Part shown: positions 9,927 through 18,949 of the stretch, in pieces
How positions within the stretch are numbered: the first letter of the stretch is position 1
How the letters are laid out: every line of letters starts with the position of its first letter
Source: Pseudomonadales bacterium
Lineage (GTDB): Bacteria; Pseudomonadota; Gammaproteobacteria; Pseudomonadales; Azotimanducaceae
DNA: 64,000 bases
Reading direction: 5' to 3'
Assembly (NCBI GenBank): GCA_016779325.1
Contig: JADHNU010000001.1
Location: 1-64,000 of the forward strand
Position numbers and translations under genes: made by a program
The notes under the pieces: model-generated
Seen by the model: the letters and a program-made list of their open reading frames with translations, nothing else
The model's database searches: none
What the model was told of the DNA's origin: nothing

Positions 9927-10392
9927 AGGCCAGAGGCGCCTGACTGACCCGCCCCGTGAGGGCGACCGTCAACTCCAGCCCAGGACCGAACGAGGGACAC
10001 AGGGTGAAGATCGCGCCTGTCGCCAGCCGACCTTGGGGAGAAAAGGTGAGGGCCTGCCCCCCGCTTCGCTCCACGATGGTCAAAGGTTCGGCGGGGAACA
10101 CCCGCAGGGGGATCTCCATTGCTCCAAGTAAGGCGTAACCATCGCCCCAGAGGTTCTCCGACTCCGCCTCCCGCACCCTCAGATGATGGCTCTGCCCCTG
10201 GGTGAGCGCGGCCGTTCGGGCCAGCGCCACGGCCCGATGCAAGCGGTTCGCCGCCGCGGCGACCCGGCCCTGGGAGAACACGGCGGAGAAATCGGGAAGG
10301 GCGAGCTGAGCGAGGGCCGCGAGAACGGCCAAGGTCACTAACATCTCTAGGAGCGTTAGACCCAGCGCGCTAGAACTGGGAGGCAACTTCAT
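9919..10392 (-). CDS. fimU: GspH/FimT family minor pilin (FimU-like)
   Basis: This is a 157-aa pseudopilin with the signal LGLTLLEMLVTLAVLAALAQLALPDF, then RVAAAANRLHRAVALARTAALTQGQ, the conserved first helix and DNA/pilin-binding region of GspH/FimT proteins. The start is the ATG at 10392 that gives [12 protein letters not shown] longer upstream extension lies inside pilE and is rejected. It overlaps the pilE end by 23 bp. Its position before pilV supports the FimU assignment. Confidence 0.85.
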   Translation of the reverse strand: MKLPPSSSALGLTLLEMLVTLAVLAALAQLALPDFSAVFSQGRVAAAANRLHRAVALARTAALTQGQSHHLRVREAESENLWGDGYALLGAMEIPLRVFPAEPLTIVERSGGQALTFSPQGRLATGAIFTLCPSFGPGLELTVALTGRVSQAPLACD

Positions 10393-10792
10393 GGTCTTCA
10401 AAAATCCCATCCCCATCCTGATCCCAATAGCGCACGCCGCTGGCCAACAGGCGCAGGGCGCCGTCCCCAGCCTGAGCCCCAACGGGGTTTGCGGTCAGGG
10501 TATAGCCTGTGGCGCCCGCATCGCTCAGGACAAGGCGATAACGCACCTCTCCCTGGCTCGGGGACTGGCTTGCGCATAGCTGGGCGAGGTCAGCATCCTG
10601 ATAGGTGAGCCGCTCAACGTGAAAGCGTTCGAGGCCTTGGGCACAGCGACCCAGGGCCGCAAGGGCCGTCGTTCGATGGGCTTGGCGCTGATAATCGCGG
10701 TAACTGGGCAGGGCAACGGCCACCAACACCGCTAAGATCGCCACCACCACCATAAGCTCGAGCAGGGTAAAGCCAGCGCCCCGTCTAGCCAT
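10370..10792 (-). CDS. pilE: Type IV minor pilin PilE
   Basis: The 140-aa prepilin has a classic cleavage site and N-terminal helix ([20 protein letters not shown]) followed by [20 protein letters not shown], as in PilE minor pilins (ComP/PilE type). The C-terminal part shows the [12 protein letters not shown] segment that occurs in this family. It directly follows ispH, overlapping it by 8 bp, and precedes fimU. In P. aeruginosa pilE is the last gene of the cluster after pilY1/pilY2, so its first place here is a rearrangement. Confidence 0.87.
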   Translation of the reverse strand: MARRGAGFTLLELMVVVAILAVLVAVALPSYRDYQRQAHRTTALAALGRCAQGLERFHVERLTYQDADLAQLCASQSPSQGEVRYRLVLSDAGATGYTLTANPVGAQAGDGALRLLASGVRYWDQDGDGIFEDHEVASQF

Positions 10793-11759
10793 CTACCGCG
10801 ACCATGCGTAGCTCTTTCGGCAAAGAGAAGGTGATGGTCTCGGGCGTGCCGGCGAGCTCCTCAGCGCCTTCCGCGCCCCAGGCGCGAAGCTGAGCAATCA
10901 CCCCCTGAACCACCGCCTCCGGCGCCGAGGCCCCTGCGGTTACCCCAATGGCCCGAGCACCCGTAAACCAGGGGAGCTCGAGCCCGTCCGGACCGTCTAA
11001 GAGAAAGGCTCGCGCGCCCTGCCGCTCCGCCAATTCTCGCAGCCGGTTGGAATTCGAGGAATTTGCCGAGCCCACCACCAACACCACATCGGCTAGGGCC
11101 GCGAGGGTACGCACCGCGTCCTGTCGGTTCTGCGTTGCGTAGCAGATATCATCCTTTCGCGGCCCTTCGATGGCGGGGAACCGGGTCCGCAGCGCATCAA
11201 TCACCTTGGCCGTATCGTCCACGGAAAGGGTGGTTTGGGTCACAAAGGACAGGGCCTCGGGATCCTTCACCACGAGCTGAGCGACGTCCTCCTCATCTTC
11301 GACGAGATACATCTCGCCCCCCTGGCTGCGATCGAACTGGCCGAGGGTGCCCTCCACCTCCGGGTGGCCGGCATGGCCGATTAAGATGCATTCCCGGCCC
11401 TGGCGACTGAACTTCATGACTTCCATGTGCACCTTGGTGACCAAGGGGCAGGTGGCATCGAAGACCTTGAGCTGGCGCGCCGCCGCGGCGTCCTGCACCC
11501 AGCGCGGTACGCCATGGGCGCTAAATATCACCACTGCGTTATCCGGAACTTCCTCCAGCTCGTCGACAAAGCGAGCGCCCCGAGCCCGGAGGTCCTCCAC
11601 CACAGTGCGGTTGTGAACGACCTCATGGCGCACGTACACGGGTGGCCCAAAGGCCGCGAGCGAGCGCTCCACAATGTCAATGGCGCGGTCTACCCCTGCG
11701 CAAAAGCCGCGAGGATTTGCCAGGTGGAGCGCCATGCCCGTCAGGGGGGCCGTCGTCAT
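10785..11759 (-). CDS. ispH: 4-hydroxy-3-methylbut-2-enyl diphosphate reductase
   Basis: IspH (LytB) is the iron-sulfur enzyme that makes IPP and DMAPP, the last step of the MEP isoprenoid pathway. The protein is 324 aa. [14 protein letters not shown] holds the first cluster Cys, FDATCPLV the second and [10 protein letters not shown] the third. The ATG at 11759 has AAGGAG 8 nt upstream, so an internal Met (11735) is less likely. The gene follows fkpB with 1 nt spacing, in the order lspA-fkpB-ispH that is usual in pseudomonads. Confidence 0.97.
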   Translation of the reverse strand: MTTAPLTGMALHLANPRGFCAGVDRAIDIVERSLAAFGPPVYVRHEVVHNRTVVEDLRARGARFVDELEEVPDNAVVIFSAHGVPRWVQDAAAARQLKVFDATCPLVTKVHMEVMKFSRQGRECILIGHAGHPEVEGTLGQFDRSQGGEMYLVEDEEDVAQLVVKDPEALSFVTQTTLSVDDTAKVIDALRTRFPAIEGPRKDDICYATQNRQDAVRTLAALADVVLVVGSANSSNSNRLRELAERQGARAFLLDGPDGLELPWFTGARAIGVTAGASAPEAVVQGVIAQLRAWGAEGAEELAGTPETITFSLPKELRMVAVDG

Positions 11760-11760
11760 T

Positions 11761-12210
11761 TTAGGACTCCTTCGCCGCAGTCACGGCTAAGACAGACACT
11801 TCAAAGAGCACCGTACGCCCTGCCAACGGATGATTAAAGTCCACGACCACCTCATCGTCCTCTAGACGATGAACAACACCGGGCAGCTCGCTTTTCGCCG
11901 CATCCGCAAAGGACAGCACAAGGCCAGGCTCCAGGGCGAGGCTTTCATCGAATTGGGCCCGAGGAAAGCGTTGAAAGTTATTCGGGTTCTGCTGCCCAAA
12001 GGCGTGCTCCGGGGGCACCTCAAAGGTTTCCTGGGCGCCCGCCTCCAGCCCCAGGAGATAGGTTTCGAAGCCAGCGGGGAGATTCCCATCGCCGACGGAA
12101 AAGGTGGCAGGCTTGCCCTCAAAGGTGGAATCGAGGGTCTCGCCGGTTGGCAAACGTAAGGCAAAATGTAACGTTACCTCCATGCCCGGGCCAATTGCAT
12201 TCGTGCTCAC
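11761..12210 (-). CDS. fkpB: FKBP-type peptidyl-prolyl cis-trans isomerase (SlpA/FkpB type)
   Basis: This is a 149-aa SlyD-like FKBP. The sequence runs from [22 protein letters not shown] through the inserted flap ([18 protein letters not shown]) to [18 protein letters not shown], all typical of FkpB. The GTG at 12210 overlaps the lspA stop (GTGA). A much longer open frame continues upstream through lspA on the same strand and is a shadow. It sits between lspA and ispH in the conserved cluster. Confidence 0.93.
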   Translation of the reverse strand: MSTNAIGPGMEVTLHFALRLPTGETLDSTFEGKPATFSVGDGNLPAGFETYLLGLEAGAQETFEVPPEHAFGQQNPNNFQRFPRAQFDESLALEPGLVLSFADAAKSELPGVVHRLEDDEVVVDFNHPLAGRTVLFEVSVLAVTAAKES

Positions 12211-12698
12211 GATGACTCCTTCTTTTGCCGTTGCTCGTCTTGCCACCAACCCAGCAACAGCGCCCCGACGGCGAGGGTGAGGGCGCTGTCCGCAACGTTG
12301 AAGGCGGGGAAGTAGTGGCCCTGCCAGTGCACCAACAGGAAATCGGTCACGGCGCCGGCCAGGCCCCGGTCGAGGGCATTGCCCAACGCCCCACCCAGGA
12401 GCGCGCCATAGGCCAGGCCAAGGGCCATTTGATCCTCCCGAAGGCTGCGCAACTCGCGCAGGACCCACAGGGCAAAGGCCAGGGCGAGGGCCAGGAAAAA
12501 CCACCGTTGCCAACCCGCCGCATCCGCCAAAAAGGAAAAGGCCGCACCCCGATTCTCCGCGTGAACCAGAGCAAAGAATGCACTGACGTCGACGCGCTCT
12601 CCCAGGCGAAGCCCCTCGCGAACGGCATACTTCGTCAGCTGATCCAGGATCAGCACGAAGGTGGCCAGGCCAAGGGCCCAAATTCTTGGGCGCGTCAC
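12207..12698 (-). CDS. lspA: Lipoprotein signal peptidase II
   Basis: LspA is the inner-membrane aspartyl protease that cleaves prolipoprotein signals. The 163-aa protein has four membrane helices and both catalytic motifs: DQLTKYAVRE and, near the C-terminus, FNVADSALTLAVG. The motif ENRGAAFSFL between them is also family-specific. The GTG start at 12698 overlaps the ribF stop. In relatives ileS lies between ribF and lspA; here nothing does. Confidence 0.95.
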   Translation of the reverse strand: MTRPRIWALGLATFVLILDQLTKYAVREGLRLGERVDVSAFFALVHAENRGAAFSFLADAAGWQRWFFLALALAFALWVLRELRSLREDQMALGLAYGALLGGALGNALDRGLAGAVTDFLLVHWQGHYFPAFNVADSALTLAVGALLLGWWQDEQRQKKESS

Positions 12699-13648
12699 GC
12701 CGCGCCTCCGGCCTTCCCGGCGGCCTCCGCCGCCCAACGCACACGGGCCGCCGCCGCGTCTTGATGGATTTGGGCTTGCAGGGCCTCGAGACCCTCAAAA
12801 CGCTTTTCATTGCGAATCTTTTCAAGGAAACGCACGGTGAGCAGGCGACCGTAGAGATCGCCGTTATAGTCGAATAGGTGAACTTCAAGCAGGGGTTCGC
12901 GGCCCTCTACGGTGGGCCGGACTCCGATATTACAGACCCCTCCGTAGGGGCGATCGAGTCCCTCTACGGCCACGGCGAAGACCCCGGCAAGGGGCGAGCG
13001 ATAGCGCTGAAGGCGAAGGTTTGCCGTGGGCATGGCCAGGGTACGGCCGAGCTGTCGTCCGTAAACCACCCGCCCAGTTATGGAGTAGGGGGCGCCCAGA
13101 AGCCGTTCCGCCGTCGGAAAATCGTCGGCCGCGAGACAGGCGCGAATGCGGCTAGAGGAAATACGATCCCCACCGTCCCGAACCGTCGGCGTATCGTCCA
13201 CCGTGAACCCTGCACCCTCGCCAAGGCGTCGAAGCAGCGCGGCGTCGCCGCGGCGCTCACGCCCAAACTTGAAATCATCGCCCACGAGTACGTGGCGAGC
13301 CGCAAGCCCGTCGACAAAGACCGCTCGAGCCCAGGCTTCCGGATCGCTGCTTGCAAGAGCCTCGTTGAAGGGCAAGAGCAACAGATAATCGAGCCCGACG
13401 GCCTTCAGGCGCTGCCACTTTTCTCGCAGGCGGGTAAGCCGAGCGGGCACTTCCCGCCCTTGGAAGAACTCCCGGGGCTGCGGCTCAAAGGTTACGAGGG
13501 CCGTGGGGCACCCCAGCGCCTGCCCCCGGGCCCGCAGGGCCTCCAGAATGGCCTGATGCCCCCGATGAACCCCATCAAAATTGCCAATAGTGGCCACGCA
13601 GCCATGATGCTTGGGGCGTAGGTTATGCATACCTCGAATCAATTCCAT
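12695..13648 (-). CDS. ribF: Bifunctional riboflavin kinase / FAD synthetase
   Basis: RibF phosphorylates riboflavin to FMN and adenylylates it to FAD. The N-terminal FAD synthetase domain has ATIGNFDGVHRGHQAIL, and the riboflavin kinase domain begins around GRVVYGRQLGRTLAMPTANL. The start chosen is ATG 13648, which has GGGGAGG 9 nt upstream. The open frame extends three codons to a TTG that would sit on the ribosome binding site. The length of about 317 aa is normal. It heads ribF-lspA-fkpB-ispH-pilE-fimU-pilV-pilW-pilX, genes that overlap or nearly touch throughout. Confidence 0.96.
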   Translation of the reverse strand: MELIRGMHNLRPKHHGCVATIGNFDGVHRGHQAILEALRARGQALGCPTALVTFEPQPREFFQGREVPARLTRLREKWQRLKAVGLDYLLLLPFNEALASSDPEAWARAVFVDGLAARHVLVGDDFKFGRERRGDAALLRRLGEGAGFTVDDTPTVRDGGDRISSSRIRACLAADDFPTAERLLGAPYSITGRVVYGRQLGRTLAMPTANLRLQRYRSPLAGVFAVAVEGLDRPYGGVCNIGVRPTVEGREPLLEVHLFDYNGDLYGRLLTVRFLEKIRNEKRFEGLEALQAQIHQDAAAARVRWAAEAAGKAGGAA

Positions 13649-13716
13649 GGTGCCCAACCTCCCCTTAAGCCTTTCGCTGCGCCCGCAGTATACGGGGCTC
13701 CCGGGCCATCCTCACC

Positions 13717-15270
13717 TCACTGGCGCAGAAGCTCACGCAGCCAACGGGGCCCATAGCCCAGGGCCCAGAGACTGACCAGGTAGAGCCCAAGACCCAGCCC
13801 CACAAGCCCCGCCAGGGCTAAACATCGCGCACCCAGGGCAGCGCTTTCCCAGTAGGCCGGCGCTGGCATGGCCCAGCTCAGCCCCGCCGCCATGAGCAGT
13901 GCTGCCCCCCCAACGGAGAGCAAAAAGCGGGTAAGACCAGGCCCAGGACGCCAGAGCCCTCGGCGAAAAAGGGTGAACCCGAGCAGCCCCGCCTGAAGGG
14001 ACGCCGCGAGGCCCGTTGCCAGGGCAAGCCCGACGTGTGCCAGGGGCCCGATGAGCGCCAGGTTCAAAGCGATATTGGCGAGCACGGCCACCATCGCGAA
14101 GCGCACCGGCGTCGCCGTGTCCTGGCGCGCGAAGAATCCCGGAGCCAGAACCTTCACGCCGCTGAAGCCAAGCAGGCCCAAGGCATAGGCTTGCAACGCC
14201 GCCGCCGCCGCTTGCGCATCGGCGGGGGTCATGGCCCCGTATTGAAATAAGGTCATCATCAGCGGCAGCGCTAACACTAAAAGCGCCATAGCCGCCGGAA
14301 CCGTGAGCAAGGCCGCGAAGCGGAGGCCAAGGTCCAGGGAAGCGCTAAACCCCGCCCCATCGCCCGCGCTGTGATGCCGGGCTAGGCGCGGCAGCAAAAC
14401 GGTCGCCAGGGCAATGGCGAACAGCCCTAGGGGCAGTTCCATGAGCCGATCGCCGTAGTAGAGCCAGGAAACGCTGCCCGTCACCAGAAGAGACGCAAGA
14501 ATTGTGTCGATCAGAAGATTAATCTGACTGACAGAGGCCGCGAACAGCGCGGGCAGCATGAGCGTGGCGATGCGCCGCACACCGGGATGGGCCAACTCCA
14601 GGCGAGGCCATTGAAGATAGCCTAGCCGCGCAAGCGCCGGCAGCTGAAACACAAATTGAACGATCCCGGCCAGCAATACCCCCCAGGCCAGGGCCAGCGC
14701 CGGTCGCCCTAACCAAGGCGCAAGCAGCCAGGCCGCAGCCAGGAGGCACACATTGAGCCAGAGGGGCGTAATCGCCGGGCGGGCGAAGGCGCCGTGTACC
14801 TGCTGCACACCGGCGGCCAGGGCCGTTAGGGAGATGAACAGAAGATAGGGCGCCGTCAGCACGAGCAGTTCGGCGGCCAGGGCGCCTCGCCCATCGTCGC
14901 TCATGCCCGGTGCGAAGAGCGCGATGACGGCGTCACTGAACACCATGGCCAAGGCCGTCAGCCCCAGCAAAACCAGGCCCAACGCCCCAGCCACCGCCGC
15001 CACCAGCCGGCGTACGGCCTCCGGCGCCTCGCCCTGCTGATAGGCCGTGAGCACGGGAACGAAACCCTGAGAGAAGGCGCCCTCAGCGAACATGCGGCGA
15101 AAAAAGTTGGGGATCTTAAAGGCCACGTAGAAGGCATCGGCAGCGGGCTGGGCCCCAAGAAGTTGCGCCAGGACAACGTCACGAAGCAGGCCGAGGACCC
15201 GAGAAAGGCTCGTCATGGCCGCAACGAGCGCCGAACGACGCCCTAGCCCCTCCCGATCCGTCTCACTCAA
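13717..15270 (-). CDS. murJ: Lipid II flippase MurJ
   Basis: MurJ (MviN) flips lipid II across the inner membrane for peptidoglycan synthesis. The 517-aa protein has about 14 hydrophobic helices. The N-terminus SRVLGLLRDVVLAQLLGAQPAADAFYVAFKIPNFFRRMFAEGAFSQ contains the conserved RDxxLA, FKIPN and AEGAFSQ segments. It lies 68 bp upstream of ribF on the same strand and is divergent from rpsT, the same arrangement as in P. aeruginosa. Confidence 0.96.
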   Translation of the reverse strand: MSETDREGLGRRSALVAAMTSLSRVLGLLRDVVLAQLLGAQPAADAFYVAFKIPNFFRRMFAEGAFSQGFVPVLTAYQQGEAPEAVRRLVAAVAGALGLVLLGLTALAMVFSDAVIALFAPGMSDDGRGALAAELLVLTAPYLLFISLTALAAGVQQVHGAFARPAITPLWLNVCLLAAAWLLAPWLGRPALALAWGVLLAGIVQFVFQLPALARLGYLQWPRLELAHPGVRRIATLMLPALFAASVSQINLLIDTILASLLVTGSVSWLYYGDRLMELPLGLFAIALATVLLPRLARHHSAGDGAGFSASLDLGLRFAALLTVPAAMALLVLALPLMMTLFQYGAMTPADAQAAAAALQAYALGLLGFSGVKVLAPGFFARQDTATPVRFAMVAVLANIALNLALIGPLAHVGLALATGLAASLQAGLLGFTLFRRGLWRPGPGLTRFLLSVGGAALLMAAGLSWAMPAPAYWESAALGARCLALAGLVGLGLGLYLVSLWALGYGPRWLRELLRQ

Positions 15271-15294
15271 TCCGCCCCCTCCCTACCCCATGCG

Positions 15295-15323
15295 TTGACA
15301 AGGTCCCGGCCCATCGGCATATT
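15295..15323 (+). promoter_or_regulatory. rpsT promoter
   Basis: A perfect -35 TTGACA (15295-15300), a 17-bp spacer and CATATT (15318-15323) lie in the murJ-rpsT divergent gap, giving a start about 35 nt before the rpsT GTG. The -10 is only 4/6, but the consensus -35 and the position are convincing. Confidence 0.6.
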
Positions 15324-15363
15324 ACCGCGCCTTTCCTGGAACGCCCGCTAATCGGAGAAACCC

Positions 15364-15630
15364 GTGGCGAATACTGCAACAGCAAAAAAGCGCGCCCGCC
15401 AAGCGGAAAAGCGTCGCCAACATAACGCCAGCCTGCGCTCGATGGTGCGCACGGCTATTAAGAAGGTCCAAGCCACGATTGCCGGCGGCGACTACGAAAC
15501 CGCAACGGCGGCCTACCAGGCTGCGGTACCGGTCATCGATCGCATGGCGGATAAGGGCATCATTCATAAGAACAAAGCGGCTCGCCATAAGGCGCGGCTG
15601 AATGCTCAGGTGCATGCTCTCAAGGCCTAA
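15364..15630 (+). CDS. rpsT: 30S ribosomal protein S20
   Basis: S20 binds 16S rRNA early in 30S assembly. The 88-aa basic protein starts [20 protein letters not shown] and ends [17 protein letters not shown], as expected. The start codon is GTG. In E. coli rpsT starts with UUG and is translationally autoregulated, so a non-ATG start fits. A GGAGA site lies 7 nt upstream. It is convergent with proB, with only 4 bp between the genes. Confidence 0.97.
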   Translation: MANTATAKKRARQAEKRRQHNASLRSMVRTAIKKVQATIAGGDYETATAAYQAAVPVIDRMADKGIIHKNKAARHKARLNAQVHALKA

Positions 15631-15634
15631 GGCC

Positions 15635-16789
15635 CTAGAGCACCACCAGATCATCACGATGGATCACTTCCTGCGCGCCCGGATAGCCGAGGCGTGCAGG
15701 AATTTCGTCCGTGGCGCAGCCTTGGATGACGCCGAGCTCCTCCGCACTAAAATTGACTAAACCTCGCGCCACCACGACCCCAGCCGGATCTTCACACGCC
15801 ACCACTTCGCCCCGCGCAAAGCTTCCCCGCAGGCCGCGGACGCCAACCGCCAACAAGCTTCGCCCTTGCGCCTGCACCGCGCGCGCCGCGCCAGCATCGA
15901 GCAACACGGTCCCTCGCGTTTGTAGCTGGCCGGCAATCCACCGCTTGCGGGCTGCCAGGGGCGCTTGATCGGGTACAAGCAGGGTGCCTGCGGGCGCCCC
16001 TGCAAACAGGGAGGTTAAGGCCTTCGGCGTTCGTCCGCTCACAATGGCTGTCAGCGCTCCCGAGCGGGCAGCTAGGCGCGCCGCCCGAAGCTTCGTCACC
16101 ATCCCACCGCGCCCCAAGGTCCCCCCGGTCGGCCCGGCCATGGCATCGAGACTGGGGTCCGACGCTGCGGCGCAGGCCAGCAAGGGCGCCGACGGATCGA
16201 GGCGCGGATCGCGAACGCGAAGGCCTTCCTGGTCGGTCATCAACACCAACACATCCGCGGCCATCAGGTTCGCCACCAATGCGGCAAGGGTGTCGTTATC
16301 GCCAAAGCGGAGCTCTTCCGTCGCCACCGTATCGTTTTCGTTGATCACGGGAATGGCGCCGTGTGCTAGGAGGGTACGAAGCGTACCCCGGGCGTTTAGA
16401 TAGCGGGTTCGGTCTGAGAGATCGTCGTGGGTCAACAACACCAAGCCCACCGTGCGTCCCTCAGCGCTCAGCACCTTGGCCCAGGCATCGATAAGGCCGA
16501 CCTGGCCCACAGCCGCCGCCGCTTGAATCGCCTCGAGGTTAGCGGGACGGGTTCCGTAACCGAGCCGCCGAGCGCCTTCCGCAACTGCCCCGGAACTCAC
16601 TAGGATAATTTCGTCGCCCTGGGCCAAACGCGGGGCCAGCGCCTGGGCCCAGGCGGCCATGGCGTCAAGGTCAAGCCCCGTGCCATCAGCCGTCAACAGA
16701 GAGCTCCCTATCTTAACGACCCAGCGCCGGGCCTGCTGGAGGCGCTCAGACGCCGCACCCAGCAATGCCCCGGAAGCCTCAGCGGGCAT
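15635..16789 (-). CDS. proB: Glutamate 5-kinase
   Basis: ProB phosphorylates glutamate in the first step of proline synthesis. The 384-aa protein has the amino acid kinase domain ([10 protein letters not shown] at the N-terminus, [15 protein letters not shown], and [18 protein letters not shown]). A C-terminal PUA domain (about residue 280 on: [21 protein letters not shown]) is also present. The start at 16789 ([11 protein letters not shown]) overlaps the obg end by 11 bp. Much longer upstream open frames are shadows of obg. Confidence 0.96.
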   Translation of the reverse strand: MPAEASGALLGAASERLQQARRWVVKIGSSLLTADGTGLDLDAMAAWAQALAPRLAQGDEIILVSSGAVAEGARRLGYGTRPANLEAIQAAAAVGQVGLIDAWAKVLSAEGRTVGLVLLTHDDLSDRTRYLNARGTLRTLLAHGAIPVINENDTVATEELRFGDNDTLAALVANLMAADVLVLMTDQEGLRVRDPRLDPSAPLLACAAASDPSLDAMAGPTGGTLGRGGMVTKLRAARLAARSGALTAIVSGRTPKALTSLFAGAPAGTLLVPDQAPLAARKRWIAGQLQTRGTVLLDAGAARAVQAQGRSLLAVGVRGLRGSFARGEVVACEDPAGVVVARGLVNFSAEELGVIQGCATDEIPARLGYPGAQEVIHRDDLVVL

Positions 16790-17957
16790 AGTGCACCTCG
16801 ACGTCACTGCCTTCGTCCTCATCACTATCGTCAGAGGCCTTGCCGGCGCGTCGTTGCCGCGCCTCCGCCGTCTGGACGAGCAGATCCTCGTCGATGGCTT
16901 CCCGCAGGGCCCGCTGCGCTTCGCGCACCGCCTCATCTTGCTCTTCTGCCGACCGCTGCGCCTCCAAGGCCTCGGCGGTGGCATAGCAAAGAGCGTCCGT
17001 TCCTTCCCCGGTGACAGCGGAAATCTCGAAGATCGGCGCCCCCGGGAGCACGGCAGCGCAGGCCTCTCGCACGGCCATCCGCCCCGCCTCATCCAGCGCA
17101 TCGCGCTTATTCAAAATGAGCCAGCGGGGCCGGGATGCCAGCGCAGGACTAAAGCAGGCGAGCTCTGCCTCAAGGGCCGCAAGATTCTCTGCGGGCTGGC
17201 TGCCATCAATGGGGAGCATGTCGATGACGTGGTAAAGAATGCGGGTGCGCGCCAGATGGCGGAGGAAGCGCGTACCCAGGCCGGCACCCTCAGCGGCGCC
17301 CACAATTAATCCAGGCACATCGGCCATGACAAAGCTTCGCTCCGCACTGATCCGGACCGTGCCCAGGTTGGGCACTAGGGTGGTGAAGGGATAATCCGCC
17401 ACCTTGGGACGCGCTGCGGACACAGCGCGAATCAAGGTCGACTTGCCCGCGTTGGGCAAACCCAAAAGCCCTACATCGGCGATGAGCTTAAGCTGAAGCC
17501 GGAGATTGCGGACCTCGCCCGGGACGCCCTTCGTGGTACGCCGGGGGGCCCGATTCACCGAGCTCTTGAACACCGTATTGCCTAGGCCATGGCGGCCGCC
17601 GGCGGCCACCCGCAAGGTTTGCCCGGGCTCCGTTAAATCCCCCAGTGGTTCGAGGGTTTCTTCGTCGATTACGGTGGTGCCCACGGGCACCTTAATCAGG
17701 GCATCCTCGCCCCGCCGGCCGGTCATCTCGCGGGCGCCGCCCGCCTGCCCGGGCTGGGCCCGGTAGCGAGGCTGAAAGCGAAAATCGACCAGGGTATTAA
17801 GGGCGGCTTCCGCGCACAGGATAACGTCCCCGCCGTCGCCCCCATTGCCGCCATCGGGCCCCCCTTTGGCCAGGTTGCGCATGCGTAGAAAGGACAGGCA
17901 GCCATCGCCCCCTTTGCCCGCTTCGACCCGAATAACCGCTTCATCGACGAACTTCAT
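16779..17957 (-). CDS. obg: GTPase Obg (CgtA)
   Basis: This essential 50S-assembly and stress-linked GTPase is 392 aa. The Gly-rich Obg domain (residues 1-158) contains [15 protein letters not shown]. The G domain has [11 protein letters not shown] (G1), DVPGLI (G3) and NKRD (G4). The C-terminus is acidic, as in proteobacterial CgtA. It lies between a rho-independent hairpin after rpmA and proB, so it may be expressed by read-through or from its own promoter. Confidence 0.97.
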   Translation of the reverse strand: MKFVDEAVIRVEAGKGGDGCLSFLRMRNLAKGGPDGGNGGDGGDVILCAEAALNTLVDFRFQPRYRAQPGQAGGAREMTGRRGEDALIKVPVGTTVIDEETLEPLGDLTEPGQTLRVAAGGRHGLGNTVFKSSVNRAPRRTTKGVPGEVRNLRLQLKLIADVGLLGLPNAGKSTLIRAVSAARPKVADYPFTTLVPNLGTVRISAERSFVMADVPGLIVGAAEGAGLGTRFLRHLARTRILYHVIDMLPIDGSQPAENLAALEAELACFSPALASRPRWLILNKRDALDEAGRMAVREACAAVLPGAPIFEISAVTGEGTDALCYATAEALEAQRSAEEQDEAVREAQRALREAIDEDLLVQTAEARQRRAGKASDDSDEDEGSDVEVHYAR

Positions 17958-17991
17958 GACGCCCGCTCCTTCCCAAAGGCTAACCCCTTGG

Positions 17992-18025
17992 GCAAAAAAA
18001 AACCCCGGAGGACCGGGGCTTTTTG
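17992..18025 (-). terminator. rho-independent terminator after rplU-rpmA
   Basis: CCCCGG and CCGGGG (18003-18008 and 18013-18018) form a stem with a 4-base loop. It is flanked by an A-run on the left and T-run on the right of the plus strand, so it is symmetric. On the minus strand it is followed by nine T residues directly downstream of rpmA. Partial read-through would feed obg-proB. Confidence 0.85.
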
Positions 18026-18065
18026 AGGGTCCCCGGTGCGCGGAGACCCATGGCTAAGGCCCCGT

Positions 18066-18329
18066 TTAGGCCTCTGCCGGCTCGATGCTCACGTGGCGAC
18101 GCTTCAGCGGCCCCCGCACCTCGAACTTCACTTTGCCATCAGCGAGGGCGAAAAGGGTGTGATCCCGACCGAGACCCACATTCGTACCCGGGTGAAACTG
18201 CGTGCCCCGTTGACGCACGAGGATGTTCCCCGCTTTCGCCGCTTGGCCGCCGAACAGCTTAACGCCGAGGCGCTTTGATTCTGAATCGCGGCCGTTGCGA
18301 GTACTACCGCCTGCTTTTTTATGTGCCAT
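18066..18329 (-). CDS. rpmA: 50S ribosomal protein L27
   Basis: L27 (87 aa) lies at the peptidyl transferase centre. The sequence [20 protein letters not shown] and then [17 protein letters not shown] is diagnostic. There is no Firmicutes-type cleavable N-terminal extension. It follows rplU by 14 bp. Confidence 0.98.
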   Translation of the reverse strand: MAHKKAGGSTRNGRDSESKRLGVKLFGGQAAKAGNILVRQRGTQFHPGTNVGLGRDHTLFALADGKVKFEVRGPLKRRHVSIEPAEA

Positions 18330-18343
18330 GGCCTATAGCCTCC

Positions 18344-18655
18344 TTAACCGCGAATGCCCGTTACCCGAACTTCCGTGTAACTCTGACGATGACCTTGCTT
18401 GCGATGATAGTTCTTCCGACGCTTAAACTTAATCACCGTTACCTTGTCGCCCCGGCCTTCACCAACGACCTCTGCCGTGACCTCGCCCCCCGCAACGAAG
18501 GGCGTGCCGACCTTGATGTCGTCGCCCTCGGCGATCATGAGGACGCGATCGAAGGTGACCGTATCCCCGGGGCCTGCTGCGAGCTTTTCGAGACGCAGCA
18601 CTTCCCCTTCCTCAACGCGGTGTTGCTTGCCACCGCTTTCGATTACCGCGAACAT
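18344..18655 (-). CDS. rplU: 50S ribosomal protein L21
   Basis: L21 is 103 aa, starting [20 protein letters not shown], with the C-terminal [24 protein letters not shown] signature. The start at 18655 has GGAGA 5 nt upstream. The open frame extends to 18811 through the untranslated leader and is not coding there. The leader is about 115 nt long, starting from a good promoter at 18777-18805. Confidence 0.97.
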   Translation of the reverse strand: MFAVIESGGKQHRVEEGEVLRLEKLAAGPGDTVTFDRVLMIAEGDDIKVGTPFVAGGEVTAEVVGEGRGDKVTVIKFKRRKNYHRKQGHRQSYTEVRVTGIRG

Positions 18656-18776
18656 AATATCTCCGAAGGCTGAGCCCCAATCCGTGCCGCCTTTGATTAA
18701 GGTGGCTGCTGAAACGGCCGCTCCCAAGCGCAAAACAATCGACCAGCACGCGCGGCTACCCCGCGCAAGGCGCGCA

Positions 18777-18805
18777 ACTATACGGAAAGCCATGGCCAGC
18801 GACAA
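18777..18805 (-). promoter_or_regulatory. rplU-rpmA promoter
   Basis: On the minus strand TTGTCG (18800-18805), a 17-bp spacer and TATAGT (18777-18782) form a strong sigma70 promoter. It predicts a leader of roughly 115 nt before rplU. Its -35 overlaps the -35 of a promoter pointing to ispB. Confidence 0.7.
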
Positions 18806-18827
18806 GGGCATGGAAGCACCTTATACT
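18799..18827 (+). promoter_or_regulatory. candidate ispB promoter
   Basis: GCGACA (18799-18804), a 17-bp spacer and TATACT (18822-18827; 5/6) point toward ispB, giving a leader of about 115 nt. It is back-to-back with the rplU promoter, the two -35 hexamers overlapping, so RNA polymerase occupancy may be mutually exclusive. Confidence 0.5.
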
Positions 18828-18949
18828 CACTCTTTGTATCGCCGGGGGAGGCGATCACGCCAGCCTGCTAGGGGGCTTGAGCGGGTGTGCGCCCCGGGTC
18901 CAGTTCTAGCCTTACCTGAGCCATCACGCACGGGCCTGCGGAGAGCACG

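Noticed and set aside
12211-12888. Upstream extension of the fkpB frame
   Set aside because: The extension is low-complexity and overlaps lspA and ribF, which are certain genes; the GTG at 12210 overlapping the lspA stop is the natural start.
15322-15657. Minus-strand open frame over rpsT
   Set aside because: It is antisense to S20 and its promoter; no support as a gene.
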